In this document: positions 8,828 through 18,311 of the stretch, one piece after another
Numbering within the stretch: position 1 is the first letter of the stretch
How the letters are laid out: each line of letters begins with the position of its first letter
Assembly (NCBI RefSeq): GCF_005871185.1
Contig: NZ_SWKN01000010.1
Coordinates: 223,763-287,762 of the forward strand
Direction: 5' to 3'
From: Limnobacter alexandrii
GTDB taxonomy: Bacteria; Pseudomonadota; Gammaproteobacteria; Burkholderiales; Burkholderiaceae_B
DNA: 64,000 nucleotides
Program-made: the position numbers and the translations under genes
Notes under the pieces: generated by a model
The model's input: only the letters and a program-made list of their open reading frames with translations
What the model was told of the DNA's origin: nothing
Database searches by the model: none

Positions 8828-9919
8828 TTAAAGGTTCAGGAAAGTTTTCTCGCTGAGCGCAGCCCAGGATTCATGTTTCTTTTTGAACGCCATGAATGAG
8901 GTGTGCACCTTTTTCGCCAAGGGATCGGAGGCCGCCACGCTTTCCAGCGTGTCCATGGTGGCCTCTTTCAGCTTGTCCACAATCGGTTTGGGCAGTGCTT
9001 GCGCTTTCACGCCCTGGTTCTTCACCAGGTCTTCGAGCGCCTCTGCATTCACAGATTCCGACCAGGCCAGGCTTTCCATGACACTGGCTTGCGCAGCCAT
9101 TTGCACCATCATTTGCAGATCTTTGGGCAGCTTGTCCCAGGCTTTTTTGTTGATCAAAAGTTCTGTTACGTTGGTGGGTTCATGCCAACCGGTGGTGTAG
9201 TAAAACTTGGCGGCTTTGTGCAAGCCCAGTCGGCGATCCTGGAAAGGACCAACAAATTCAGCAGCGTCAATGACACCGCGCTCCAGTGCTGGAAAAATTT
9301 CACCACCGGGCAACAGGCGAACATTCACGCCCAATTCGCTGTACACCTTTCCAGCCAGGCCAGGAATGCGCATTTTCAAACCATTCAAATCGCCAACCGT
9401 TTCAACAGGTTTGCGAAACCAGCCTGTCATTTGTACGCCCGTGTTGCCCATGGGCATGGCAGTCAAACCAAAGGGTGCATACACCTCTTGCCACAACTTC
9501 ATACCGTCACCGTGATACAGCCAGGCCATCATGCCTTGCGTATTCATGCCGAACGGCACGGTGGTGAAGTACTGTGCTGCGGGTGCTTTGCCCGACCAGA
9601 AGTAGGCATTGGCCGCGTTCATTTCCACGGTGCCTGCTGATACTGCATCAAAGCCTTCGAGAGCAGGAATCAGTTCGCCGGCGGCGAAATGTTGAATTTT
9701 CAGGCGACCACCCGACATGGTTTCCACCTTCTTGCAAAAGTCGGTGGGGCTTCCGGGGCCAGCCACGTAAAAAGGTGAGCCGGGCGGGTAAGCGTTGGTC
9801 ATCTTCATGGTGACCTTGGCATTTTGTGCATTTGCAATACCGGGTACAGCCAAGGCTGCGCCACCTGCTGCTGCGGTGGCAGCACCTGAAATAAACTTGC
9901 GACGATTAATTGAGGTCAT
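8828..9919 (-). CDS. dctP: TRAP transporter substrate-binding protein (DctP), Tat-exported
   Basis: A 363-residue protein with a twin-arginine signal peptide: SINRRKFISG near residues 4-13, then an Ala/Gly-rich stretch ending ANAQ near residue 32. The rest matches DctP-family periplasmic binding proteins, with GNTGVQMTGWFRKPVET, LNGLKMRIPGLAGKVY and a conserved arginine in KMRIPG that usually binds a carboxylate. Members carry dicarboxylates, 2-oxo acids or sugars acids. I chose the ATG at 9919 because CAGGAG lies eight bases upstream; a GTG three codons earlier is possible. It opens the operon with the two permeases, the TauE-type exporter and Ggt. Confidence 0.9.
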   Translation of the reverse strand: MTSINRRKFISGAATAAAGGAALAVPGIANAQNAKVTMKMTNAYPPGSPFYVAGPGSPTDFCKKVETMSGGRLKIQHFAAGELIPALEGFDAVSAGTVEMNAANAYFWSGKAPAAQYFTTVPFGMNTQGMMAWLYHGDGMKLWQEVYAPFGLTAMPMGNTGVQMTGWFRKPVETVGDLNGLKMRIPGLAGKVYSELGVNVRLLPGGEIFPALERGVIDAAEFVGPFQDRRLGLHKAAKFYYTTGWHEPTNVTELLINKKAWDKLPKDLQMMVQMAAQASVMESLAWSESVNAEALEDLVKNQGVKAQALPKPIVDKLKEATMDTLESVAASDPLAKKVHTSFMAFKKKHESWAALSEKTFLNL

Positions 9920-10283
9920 GGAACACACTCCTGCTGCTTGGAAAACAAAGGGTTCGCCGACCGCACAAATGACGATCGGTCATAAACCTTCTTTAGCGAA
10001 AGGTGTGCCAGCTATGATTTATTGTAGGTTATTGAAAATAATGACTATTTTAAGTTTAAGGGTTTACCCTTTGTTGCGACTTTGCACCCCACAATGAAGC
10101 ATGCAGACTGCTGAAGCAGATGCCATTTGTATACCTTTTGTTTACTTTTGACGTCAAATCGATCTCAATTGATGCATTGAAAAAATCAATCGGAATCAGA
10201 TGGATTTGAAAACGGGCACTTTGGTGTCGAATGTATTCATGCACCCAAAATGTGGCGCTGCACCACAACGGGGCTGCGTATTT
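9920..10283. promoter_or_regulatory. Noncoding gap with possible regulatory palindromes upstream of the TRAP operon
   Basis: This stretch of 364 bases holds no convincing gene. It must carry the minus-strand promoter of the TRAP operon. Three short symmetric sequences stand out: TGACGATCGGTCA at 9970-9982 (arms TGAC/GTCA), AAGGG-TTTA-CCCTT near 10059-10073, and the perfect palindrome TTGACGTCAA at 10148-10157. Any of these could be a regulator site, for instance for the Lrp-type regulator encoded just beyond, but this is not shown. Confidence 0.4.
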
Positions 10284-10730
10284 TTACAAACGAGCGCCAC
10301 CGCGCCGGTGCTTGACACGCTTCAACAGGTTTTTGCATTCCACTGAAATAATGTCGGGCTGACCGAACAGATACTTCTGTGCAAATGCCAAAAAACTCTC
10401 TTGTGTGTCAGTCAATGTGTGAATGTGCAGGCTTTGTAAATCCGACATGATGTACAGGCTTGCCACCTCCGGTTGAGCGGCCAATTCATTGGCCACAGCC
10501 TCAATGACATGGCTTTTCACCTTCAGGTCTACGAAAGTGCTGGTGACCTTGCCCAGTTTCTCGGGGTTCACCACGGCAGTGAATTGCTCCACCGTGCCTT
10601 CCTCCAGCAAGGCTTGCACGCGGGCACGGGCATGGGCGCGTGAGCAGCCCAGTTGACGTGCAATGTCAGCGAAAGACAAACGTGAATCTTTGATTAAAAG
10701 GCCAAGCAGGGCAGCATCAAGTTCATTCAT
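10284..10730 (-). CDS. Lrp/AsnC family transcriptional regulator
   Basis: A 148-residue protein with the Lrp/AsnC layout: an N-terminal winged helix-turn-helix (LDAALLGLLIKDSRLSFADIA, then recognition helix QLGCSRAHARARVQAL at about residues 26-41) and a C-terminal RAM-type domain (about 62-140). Members sense amino acids or related ligands and act as dimers or octamers on nearby promoters. It sits upstream of the TRAP operon in the same direction, separated by 364 bases, so it may control that operon. The ligand cannot be inferred. Confidence 0.85.
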   Translation of the reverse strand: MNELDAALLGLLIKDSRLSFADIARQLGCSRAHARARVQALLEEGTVEQFTAVVNPEKLGKVTSTFVDLKVKSHVIEAVANELAAQPEVASLYIMSDLQSLHIHTLTDTQESFLAFAQKYLFGQPDIISVECKNLLKRVKHRRGGARL

Positions 10731-10793
10731 GGCAAATTCCGGTGTGGGTTTGCCGTGAAAGATGCAAAAGCTGTACCTGGCTTGTCAGTTGGT

Positions 10794-11654
10794 TCAGCGA
10801 AGCAGGAGTGCTGGCACTTTTGTTGCCCTCAGCATGTCTTCAGTTTTGCTGCCGAAGAACAGCTTGCGCAAAGGCGAGTGCGTGTAAGCGCCCATCACCA
10901 GCATGTCGGCCTGATGAATTTCCAGCCCTTGAATCATTTGCGTGACTACATCGCCCTGAACATGATTGAACTCGGTCGGTACACCAGATTCACTCAGTGA
11001 CAGCGCGGCTTCCTCAAGCAGTTTGATCCCGCTGTTGTTCTTCTCCCCACACATCAGCAGGGTACCTTTCATGCCTTTGAACAATCGGCTTTGAAGCACG
11101 GTTTCAACGCCACGTTTGCTCACAGCGCTGCCATCAAATGCAAACAAAAAACGCTGTGGAACAGTGAACTTCTCGTGCACACCCAGAACAGGGCGATCCA
11201 GAGCCCGCACGGCCGCTTCAAATGTACGCCCGATGTCACGGTTGGACGCCACCGAGGTTTCTCCCCGTCTGCCAATAATGGCAATTCGAGTGTTGTTCTG
11301 CATTTCAAGCAGGCAGTCCACCAGTGTGCCGTGGCGTATGCGTGAATCTGCCTGAAGCACGCCGTCTTCAATTGCGCGTTCACGCAGGCCGTTCAAAAAC
11401 AGGCGGCCTTGGGTTTTTGCAACTTTGGTTTTTTCACTGTCGCTCATCAACAGTTTGTTCAGCAGGTTTTCCTGGGCATCAAAACCAATCGCGCCACTGT
11501 GGTCTTCGCCTGAACCCTGCTCCAGGTGTCGGTCAATCACATGCAAAAACTCGACAGGCGCCTTGATTTGCCGGGATACCCAGGCCGCACAATCGGCCAC
11601 TGCTATTGAGTATTGGGAGCGATCCACACAGGCTACAATTTTACGTTCGTCCAT
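10794..11654 (-). CDS. Universal stress protein with two UspA domains
   Basis: A 286-residue cytoplasmic protein made of two UspA-like halves. The first starts KIVACVDRSQYSIAVADCAAW and ends near residue 155 with GRRGETSVASNRDIG; the second starts FLFAFDGSAVSKRGVETVL and ends with MGAYTHSPLRKLFFGSKTEDML, the G-x2-G-x9-G(S/T)-type nucleotide-binding end block with partial conservation. It starts 11 bases after the SulP transporter gene with AAGGAG upstream, so the two are co-transcribed. Such SulP-Usp pairs are common and may link anion transport with stress adaptation. Confidence 0.9.
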   Translation of the reverse strand: MDERKIVACVDRSQYSIAVADCAAWVSRQIKAPVEFLHVIDRHLEQGSGEDHSGAIGFDAQENLLNKLLMSDSEKTKVAKTQGRLFLNGLRERAIEDGVLQADSRIRHGTLVDCLLEMQNNTRIAIIGRRGETSVASNRDIGRTFEAAVRALDRPVLGVHEKFTVPQRFLFAFDGSAVSKRGVETVLQSRLFKGMKGTLLMCGEKNNSGIKLLEEAALSLSESGVPTEFNHVQGDVVTQMIQGLEIHQADMLVMGAYTHSPLRKLFFGSKTEDMLRATKVPALLLR

Positions 11655-11665
11655 GTTGAATCTCC

Positions 11666-13144
11666 TTAATGGGCTGCCATGCGTTCAAGCGCATCGTCTT
11701 TGTCATGAATGGCGAATTTGTCCACCAAGGTGCGGCTGGCCTCGTTCATGCCGATTACCTCCACTTCGGTGCCTTCGCGCTTGAACTTGATCACAACTTT
11801 GTCCAGTGCGCTGACTGCGGTAATGTCCCAGAAGTGTGCGCGGCTTACATCGATCGTGACCTCATCAATGACTTCCTTGTAGTCGAAAGCATTGATAAAG
11901 GTTTCAGCGGAAGCAAAAAACACCTGGCCCGAAATAATGTACGTCCGGTTTCGGCCCTCGTCTTGAGTACTCGATTGCACGCGCAGAATTCGCCCCACCT
12001 TGTTGGCGAAGAAAAATCCTGACAGCAATACACCCACCAAAACACCCTGCGCCAGGTCGTGCGTGCCGACGGTAACCGCAACTGTGGCCAGCATCACAAT
12101 GCTCGAGCTTTTCGGGTGTTCACGCAGATTGCGGATAGAGGCCCAGTTGAAGGTGCCAATCGACACCATGATCATGACGGCCACCAAGGCTGCCATGGGG
12201 ATCAAGGCCACATAGTCGCCGATGAATACCACCATGATCAGCAAGAATACGCCAGCACACAGGGTGGACAAGCGACCTCGACCACCAGACTTCACATTGA
12301 TCACGGACTGTCCAATCATGGCGCAACCGGCCATGCCGCCCAGAAAACCTGCTGCAATGTTCGATACACCTTGGCCCACACACTCGCGGTTTTTGTCGCT
12401 GGGTGTGTCGGTGAGGTCATCTACAATTTGCGCGGTCATCATCGATTCCAGCAAACCCACCACAGCCAGAGTCAGTGAAAATGGAAATACAATTTTCAAT
12501 GTTTCAAGTGTCCAAGGCACGTCGGGCAGCAGGAACACTGGCAGCGAATCAGGCAGCTCACCCATGTCGCCCACGGTGCGAATGTCCAGCCCCACCGCAA
12601 TACTGAATACGGTCAGTACAACGATGGCCACAAGTGGCGATGGAATTGCTTTGGTAAGGTAGGGCAGCAGGTAAATAATGCCCAAGCCCGCCGCCACCAT
12701 GGCGTACACATGCCAGGTCACGTTGATCAGTTCAGGAAGCTGCGCCATGAAAATAAGAATGGCCAATGCATTCACAAACCCGGTGATCACAGATCGCGAT
12801 ACGAAGCGCATTAATTTGCCCAGTTGCAACACACCCGCCAGAATTTGCAAAACGCCTGTCAACAAGGTGGCCACCAGCAAATATTGCAATCCATAATCCT
12901 TCACCAAGGTCACCATGACCAGTGCCATGGCACCTGTTGCGGCAGAAATCATGCCGGGTCGTCCACCGGTAAAAGCGATCACGGTGGCGATACAAAATGA
13001 GGCATACAGTCCCACTTTGGGGTCAACGCCCGCAATGATTGAAAAGGCGATTGCCTCAGGGATAAGCGCCAGCGCAACCACAAGGCCGGCCAAAAGATCA
13101 TTTCGGACGTTGGATAACCAGTCCGTACGGAAATTCTTCATCAT
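11666..13144 (-). CDS. SulP family inorganic anion transporter with STAS domain
   Basis: A 492-residue protein. The first about 380 residues are membrane-spanning and match SulP/Sulfate_transp: [24 protein letters not shown] near residues 19-42 and [23 protein letters not shown] near 265-287. The C-terminal about 100 residues form a STAS domain ([13 protein letters not shown], then [19 protein letters not shown]). It likely carries bicarbonate, sulfate or another anion with Na+ or H+. The start ATG is followed by a second ATG; either could be used. It leads a two-gene operon with a universal stress protein. Confidence 0.9.
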   Translation of the reverse strand: MMKNFRTDWLSNVRNDLLAGLVVALALIPEAIAFSIIAGVDPKVGLYASFCIATVIAFTGGRPGMISAATGAMALVMVTLVKDYGLQYLLVATLLTGVLQILAGVLQLGKLMRFVSRSVITGFVNALAILIFMAQLPELINVTWHVYAMVAAGLGIIYLLPYLTKAIPSPLVAIVVLTVFSIAVGLDIRTVGDMGELPDSLPVFLLPDVPWTLETLKIVFPFSLTLAVVGLLESMMTAQIVDDLTDTPSDKNRECVGQGVSNIAAGFLGGMAGCAMIGQSVINVKSGGRGRLSTLCAGVFLLIMVVFIGDYVALIPMAALVAVMIMVSIGTFNWASIRNLREHPKSSSIVMLATVAVTVGTHDLAQGVLVGVLLSGFFFANKVGRILRVQSSTQDEGRNRTYIISGQVFFASAETFINAFDYKEVIDEVTIDVSRAHFWDITAVSALDKVVIKFKREGTEVEVIGMNEASRTLVDKFAIHDKDDALERMAAH

Positions 13145-13375
13145 TTTTAATCAATCAAAATTTTGGAAAAGCAGTGGGTGTCCGGCAACTCGGGGAGGCC
13201 AGACCAATAGAAAGGACAACGATGAACTTGAATTTTTACAAGGGTAGGGGCGGGGTTTGTTAACAGTGCAGGCGCGAAGGATACCTGTTAGCCAATGGGT
13301 GTGTCAAACCAGAACGCTCAGTTAATTGACTAAAAATTCATCAATTTTTGAAATGTGTTCTAATAAGGAGGTTCA

Positions 13376-13384
13376 TGAAGTAAA
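13376..13384 (+). promoter_or_regulatory. Two-codon open frame with a strong ribosome-binding site in the leader of the GNAT-nitrilase gene
   Basis: The sequence AAGGAGG at 13366-13372 is followed within a few bases by ATG AAG TAA. The real gene has its own GGAG-type site and starts at 13402. The strong site in front of a two-codon frame may be chance or may modulate translation of the downstream gene. Confidence 0.25.
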
Positions 13385-13401
13385 CAAATGGAGCAGTCAC
13401 C

Positions 13402-14961
13402 ATGTCGACAGAAACCGAAAATACCGAGTATGAACACACTGAACACAAGTTAACCTTGCGCAATTTGCAGGTCTCGGATTACCCCGATATCAAGCGGATC
13501 ATGGAAGTGGTGTATCACAGTGCCGGCGGTGCACTGCCTGAGGCCAAGTTTCGTTCAATTCTGAAAACATTTCCCGAAGGACAAATTTGCATTGAAGACG
13601 ATGGCAAAGTAATTGCCGCCGCCTTTGCCGTGGTGGTGGATTACGACAAGTTTGGCGACAAACACACCTACATGGAAATTACCGGCAACATTTACGCCAC
13701 CACGCACGACCCCAAAGGCGATGTGCTGTACGGCATTGATGTGTTTGCTGATCCCGAGTACCGCAACATGCGCCTGGGTCGCCGTTTGTATGAAGCACGC
13801 AAAGAGCTGTGCCAGAACCTGAACTTGCGCGCCATTATGGCCGGAGGCCGAATTCCCGGCTACAAAGAACACATGAAAGACATGTCGCCCCAGCAGTACA
13901 TTGCTGCGGTCAAGCGCAAAGACATTTACGATCCCATTCTGACTTTTCAGCTCAGCAACGACTTTGAAGTGAAGCAGGTGCTAAAAGGCTACCTGCCCGA
14001 AGACAAGGAATCGCAGGGTTACGCCACATTGCTTGAGTGGTTCAATTTGTATTTCGAACCAGAAAAGCCCATGTTGTTTGGTGCGCCAAAAACCACGGCG
14101 CGCCTGGGTTGTGTGCAGTGGCAAATGCGCGAGTTTCACAGCGTGGAAGACGTGGTGAAGCAGGCAGAATATTTCATCAATGCGCTCTCGGATTATCGCT
14201 GTGATGTGGCTTTGTTCCCCGAATTTTTCAATGCCCCTTTGATGGGTTTGGCGGGCAATGGCAATTCGCTGGAAGCCATTCGACACCTGGCCACGTACAC
14301 AGATCAAATTCGCGACGAAATGAGCCGCATGGCCGTGAGTTACAACATCAATGTGGTGGCTGGGTCCATGCCAGTGATGGAAGATGGTGCTTTGTACAAC
14401 GTGGCCTATTTGTGCCGCCGCGATGGCACGGTGGAAGCGCAATACAAAATTCACCCCACGCCGCATGAAAAGCGCGAGTGGATGATGGAAGGCGGCAGCA
14501 AACTGAGTGTGTTCGACACCGACTTCGGCAAGATCGGCATTCTGATTTGTTACGACTCCGAGTTTCCCGAGTTGTCGCGCGTGCTGGCCGACAAAGACAT
14601 GCAAATTTTGCTGGTGCCTTTCTGGACTGACACCAAGAATGGTTATTTGCGGGTGCGCCGTTGTGCGCAGGCGCGTGCCATCGAAAATGAATGTTATGTG
14701 GCCATTTCAGGCAGCTTTGGTAATTTGCCCAAAGTGGACAATGTGGACATTCAGTATGGGCAAACCGCGGTGTTCTCGCCTTCCGATTTCGCATTTCCGC
14801 ACGATGCGATCATGGCCGAAACCACACCCAACACCGAGATGACCCTGATTGTGGATGTGGACCTGGATAAGCTTCAAACGCTGAAGAATGAGGGCTCGGT
14901 GCGCAATTATCTGGACCGCAGGCGCGATTTGTACCAGGTGGTGTGGCTAGGCGACGAGTGA
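13402..14961 (+). CDS. Fusion of GNAT acetyltransferase and carbon-nitrogen hydrolase (nitrilase superfamily)
   Basis: A 519-residue soluble protein of two domains. Residues about 15-215 form a GNAT acetyltransferase, with the acetyl-CoA loop region DPEYRNMRLGRRLYEAR near 117-133. Residues about 230-515 form a C-N hydrolase with the complete Glu-Lys-Cys triad: E in LFPEFFNAPL (about 273), K in AQYKIHPTPHEKR (about 350) and C in ILICYDSEFPELSR (about 385). This fusion is a known conserved family that probably acylates or deacylates an amine, but its substrate is not known to me. The start has GGAG eight bases upstream. It is convergent with, and overlaps by 15 bases, the MocR gene that follows. 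Confidence 0.9.
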   Translation: MSTETENTEYEHTEHKLTLRNLQVSDYPDIKRIMEVVYHSAGGALPEAKFRSILKTFPEGQICIEDDGKVIAAAFAVVVDYDKFGDKHTYMEITGNIYATTHDPKGDVLYGIDVFADPEYRNMRLGRRLYEARKELCQNLNLRAIMAGGRIPGYKEHMKDMSPQQYIAAVKRKDIYDPILTFQLSNDFEVKQVLKGYLPEDKESQGYATLLEWFNLYFEPEKPMLFGAPKTTARLGCVQWQMREFHSVEDVVKQAEYFINALSDYRCDVALFPEFFNAPLMGLAGNGNSLEAIRHLATYTDQIRDEMSRMAVSYNINVVAGSMPVMEDGALYNVAYLCRRDGTVEAQYKIHPTPHEKREWMMEGGSKLSVFDTDFGKIGILICYDSEFPELSRVLADKDMQILLVPFWTDTKNGYLRVRRCAQARAIENECYVAISGSFGNLPKVDNVDIQYGQTAVFSPSDFAFPHDAIMAETTPNTEMTLIVDVDLDKLQTLKNEGSVRNYLDRRRDLYQVVWLGDE

Positions 14962-16389
14962 GCCTTCAAACAAGGCACCTAATTTTGCAATGGCCACTGC
15001 GGTGTCGTCGGTCACCGGGTGGCCGCAGTTCAGCCGTATGCAGTTTTTGTACAGGCCACTGGCCGAAAACACACTGCCCGGCATATAAGCCACTTTGCGG
15101 GCAATGGCCTTGTTGAACAGTGCGGTGGTGTCGATGTCGCCGGGTAATTCTACCCACAACACAAAACCACCTTTGGGTTCAGAAATTCGCGTGCCTTGCG
15201 GAAAATGCTTCAGCACCAAATTGCCCATGGCACGCACCTGGGTTTCAAACTGTTGGCGCAGCGTGCGCAGGTGCCGCTCAAACGAGCCTTTTTCAAGGTA
15301 GTGCGCCACGGCCACTTGGGTAATTGGATTAGTCGACCCGCTCAGAATTCGCTTTTTTGACAACACCTGTGCGGCGTACTTGCCGCCAGCCACATAGCCA
15401 ATGCGCAGCGAAGGGCTGAGCGATTTCGAGAACGAGCCGCACATTAAAACACGGTCGCTTTGCTTGCCAGCCTTCAAGGGGCGCGGGCGAAACCGCTCGA
15501 AATACAAGTCGGCGTACACATTGTCTTCCACAATCGGAAAGTCGTATTTCTCGGCCAACTCCAGCAATTTTTTACGGTTTGAATCTGGCATCACCGAGCC
15601 CATGGGGTTGCTGGCAGTGGGGCATACAATGCAGGCTGCAATGCGGGTTTGTTTCACTGCAATTTCCAGTGCTTCCAGCGACATGCCGTGTTCTGGGCTG
15701 CTTGGAATTTCCAGTGCGCGCAAGCCCAGCGATTCAATCATTTGCAAAAGCAGGTAATAGCCTGGCGACTCAACTGCAACAATGTCGTTGTGTTTGGCCA
15801 CACTTTGCAAGGCCAGGCTAAGTGCCTCGGTGCAGCCATCGGTAATCACCAGTTCATCGCGTTTCAGCTTCATACCCATCAACTCGAACCGTTGTTGCAG
15901 TTGCTGCACCAACTCGGGCTGATTGGGCTCTACATGGCTGCCCAGCGTAAGAAGATCCGGGCGGGTGCGGTTCACCGTGGCATAGCTTCGGCGCAGGGTG
16001 GCAATTGGCAACAATTCATGGGCAGGAAAAGCCACGCCCAGTGGAGCCACATCTTCGCGAGTTGAACTTCGAAGCAGCATGGCAATTTGGTTGGCTACCT
16101 CCAGATTCACGGGTGGTTCCAGAACAATCGAGTCGGGCGCTTGGGTACAGGCCGCGCCACTGGGCACGTTGCGGGCTTGCACGTAATAGCCCGATTTCGC
16201 CACGGGCTGAACATAGCCCCGGTCTTCAAGCAGGTTCAGCGCCTTTTGCACGGTGTCAATGGAGTAGTGCCATTGCTCTGACAACTTCCGGATGGAAGGC
16301 AGTTTGTACCCGGCTGCAAAGTGATTGTTTTCAATCAAGGCTTGCAGGTTCAAGGCCAGTGTTTCGTATTTGCAAGATGAGGCGTCCAT
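14947..16389 (-). CDS. MocR-type transcriptional regulator (GntR helix-turn-helix plus aminotransferase domain)
   Basis: A 480-residue regulator. Residues about 10-75 form a GntR winged helix (YKLPSIRKLSEQWHYSIDTVQKALN). Residues about 110-475 form a fold-type I aminotransferase-like domain with the PLP lysine in CGSFSKSLSPSLRIGYV (about residue 322) and the aspartate in VEDNVYADLYF. MocR proteins use PLP or its amino-acid adducts as effector. It follows the MFS gene by two bases and both diverge from a LysE exporter; the shared gap carries three CTGTACTG boxes that are the likely operator. Probable role: amino-acid-responsive control of the exporter. Confidence 0.92.
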   Translation of the reverse strand: MDASSCKYETLALNLQALIENNHFAAGYKLPSIRKLSEQWHYSIDTVQKALNLLEDRGYVQPVAKSGYYVQARNVPSGAACTQAPDSIVLEPPVNLEVANQIAMLLRSSTREDVAPLGVAFPAHELLPIATLRRSYATVNRTRPDLLTLGSHVEPNQPELVQQLQQRFELMGMKLKRDELVITDGCTEALSLALQSVAKHNDIVAVESPGYYLLLQMIESLGLRALEIPSSPEHGMSLEALEIAVKQTRIAACIVCPTASNPMGSVMPDSNRKKLLELAEKYDFPIVEDNVYADLYFERFRPRPLKAGKQSDRVLMCGSFSKSLSPSLRIGYVAGGKYAAQVLSKKRILSGSTNPITQVAVAHYLEKGSFERHLRTLRQQFETQVRAMGNLVLKHFPQGTRISEPKGGFVLWVELPGDIDTTALFNKAIARKVAYMPGSVFSASGLYKNCIRLNCGHPVTDDTAVAIAKLGALFEGSLVA

Positions 16390-16391
16390 GG

Positions 16392-17549
16392 TTAAACCTC
16401 AGTTTGCTTTTTCAGTTGCCACACCATGAACACACCGGCCACCATCAACCCAGCCGCCAGGTACAGCGATCCACGGTAGGTACCCGTGCGTTCGGCAATT
16501 AAGCCGGCCAAGGCGGGTGCAGCAATTTGAGAGACGCCGTAACTGAGTGTCATGCGGGCCATGGCCTTGCTGGGGTTGGCGGGGAATTGCCTGCCCGCAA
16601 TGCTCAGTGTCAAGTTCACAATGCCGGCGAATGTGCCGCCAAACAGAACAGCGCTGATCATGTTGGCCCAATAGCCATCGATAAAGCCAGCCATGAGAAT
16701 GGAGACAATTTGCAACACGTAGGCCAGCACCAGTGCTTCGAACATACCCGTAATTCGGGCGATTCGATCCCAAATAAAGGTAGAGGGTATGGCAGCCAAA
16801 CCAACAACCACCCACACCCAGGGGCCTTTGCCCTGAAGTTCGGGCAGGGTTTCTGCAATGGCCACAATAAAGGTGGCGCTAATGACATAACCAAAACCAG
16901 CGCAAAAATAGGCGCCCAACATCAGCCGCATCCACTTGGCGCTGGGCGGCGGCACATCGGCCACTTGGGCTTCAGCGCTGCCAGCCTTGGCGGGTTTGGG
17001 CATCCACACCCAGGCCGGTACAAAAAACAGCACACCCACCACACCCAGAACCCACCATTGTTGGTCCCAGGCCAGGTGGTCGACCATGGCCATGACCGCA
17101 AGGCCTGACAACACAAGCCCCATACCCGCCCCGGCAAAGTGCAGGCCCAATTCAGTTTTCAGGTTCTGGCGTGCCAGCCAGTTCATGACCAAACCCGATG
17201 CGATCAACATGCCTGCAGTACTGGACACACCCGAAATGAAACGCAGAAATACCCACAGGTTCACATCGGTGGTCATGCCCATGCCAATGGTGCTGAGCAC
17301 CGCCACAACAAGCCCGAAGCGGTACAGCAGGTATTTGTAATCCAGATTGCTCAGCGTGGAAGCGAGCAGGGCACCGCTGATGTAGCCAATGTAGTTCACC
17401 GTGGCCAACCAGCCTCCATCAAAGGCGCTTAGCCCAGCCTGTTCCCGCATGATGGGCAGCAACGGTGTGTATGAAAAACGGGCCAAACCCACAGTCAGGA
17501 TCAGTGAACAAATACCCGCAGCAATCACCTGCCAACGTTCCAGTTTCAT
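16392..17549 (-). CDS. YbfB/YjiJ-family MFS transporter
   Basis: A 385-residue protein with about twelve membrane helices. The N-terminal part GLARFSYTPLLPIMREQAGLS and the following GGWLATVNYIGYISGALLAS are typical of the YbfB/YjiJ MFS group. The substrate is unknown. I prefer the ATG at 17549 (MKLERWQVIAAG) with a GGTGG-like site upstream; in-frame GTG codons at 17558 and 17564 would add a few residues. It is probably co-transcribed with the MocR gene and divergent from lysE, suggesting a small regulon for amino-acid or metabolite export. Confidence 0.87.
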   Translation of the reverse strand: MKLERWQVIAAGICSLILTVGLARFSYTPLLPIMREQAGLSAFDGGWLATVNYIGYISGALLASTLSNLDYKYLLYRFGLVVAVLSTIGMGMTTDVNLWVFLRFISGVSSTAGMLIASGLVMNWLARQNLKTELGLHFAGAGMGLVLSGLAVMAMVDHLAWDQQWWVLGVVGVLFFVPAWVWMPKPAKAGSAEAQVADVPPPSAKWMRLMLGAYFCAGFGYVISATFIVAIAETLPELQGKGPWVWVVVGLAAIPSTFIWDRIARITGMFEALVLAYVLQIVSILMAGFIDGYWANMISAVLFGGTFAGIVNLTLSIAGRQFPANPSKAMARMTLSYGVSQIAAPALAGLIAERTGTYRGSLYLAAGLMVAGVFMVWQLKKQTEV

Positions 17550-17582
17550 GGGGGCCACCCGCACAGAAGTTGAATATTAAAA

Positions 17583-17646
17583 GCAGTACAGATTTTTAAG
17601 AATTAATCTGTACTGCACATTATTTCATTATCCTGAATCTGTACTG
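17583..17646. promoter_or_regulatory. Triple CTGTACTG-type operator between MFS-mocR and lysE
   Basis: The arms GCAGTACAGATT (17583-17594) and AATCTGTACTGC (17605-17616) are a perfect 12-base inverted repeat with a 10-base spacer. A third copy, AATCTGTACTG, lies at 17636-17646 in the same orientation as the second arm. Starts are 22 and 31 bases apart, close to two and three helical turns, so all boxes face one side of DNA. MocR regulators are known to bind two or three such boxes, often with CTGTAC cores. The MocR encoded next door is the likely binder. Confidence 0.75.
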
Positions 17647-17704
17647 AAATTGCAAAAGTTCTTAAAGTGAGTGTTCCATTTTTACTCCACAAAAGGAGTT
17701 CGCC

Positions 17705-18307
17705 ATGCAGCACTTTCAAGCCATCGCCTTGTTCGCGTTTTTAAGCATCATCACGCCCGGACCGAACAACCTCATGATCATGACGAGCAGCATGAATTTT
17801 GGTGTTCGAAAAAGCCTGCCGCATTTCTTCGGCATTGTTGTGGGCTTCCCGCTGATGCTGCTGGCCATGGGCCTGGGCTTGAATGCAGTGTTTGAAAGCC
17901 TGCCGTGGTTTCACACGGCGCTGCTGGTGTTCAGCCTCTTGATGATGGTGTACCTCGCGTGGCGAATTGCCAGCTTTTCACCGTCTGCTGACGCTTTGAA
18001 GCCGGGATCGAAGCCATTGAGCTTTGTGAATGCCGTGCTGTTTCAGTGGGTGAATCCCAAAGCCTGGTTCATGGCCACAGCGGCGGTGGCCTTGTTTCCA
18101 GCCAGTTCAAACACGCCCTTGCTGGATGTGCTTGCCGTGGCTTTGATCATGGCCAGTGTGGGTTTGTTGTGCGTGGGTTTGTGGCTGGTGTTGGGTGCAC
18201 GCCTGCGGACATTCATCAACAGCCCGACTCGTTTGAAGTGGTTCAACGGAACCATGGCAGCCAGCTTGGTGCTGTTTTTCGCATACAGCACCGCGCAGGC
18301 TGTGTAA
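17705..18307 (+). CDS. LysE family amino-acid/metabolite exporter
   Basis: A 200-residue inner-membrane protein with about six helices. The N-terminal FLSIITPGPNNLMIMTSSMNFG (about residues 13-34) is the LysE/RhtB signature. The middle QWVNPKAWFMA is also typical. AAGGAG lies nine bases upstream of the ATG. It is divergent from the MFS-mocR operon and is the usual target of neighbouring MocR regulators; the substrate is probably an amino acid or analogue. It converges on the desaturase gene with four bases between. Confidence 0.92.
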   Translation: MQHFQAIALFAFLSIITPGPNNLMIMTSSMNFGVRKSLPHFFGIVVGFPLMLLAMGLGLNAVFESLPWFHTALLVFSLLMMVYLAWRIASFSPSADALKPGSKPLSFVNAVLFQWVNPKAWFMATAAVALFPASSNTPLLDVLAVALIMASVGLLCVGLWLVLGARLRTFINSPTRLKWFNGTMAASLVLFFAYSTAQAV

Positions 18308-18311
18308 TTGA

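Noticed and set aside
10056..10268. 70-residue minus-strand frame in the gap upstream of the TRAP operon
   Set aside because: No ribosome-binding site, no recognised composition, and it lies in a region with regulatory palindromes.
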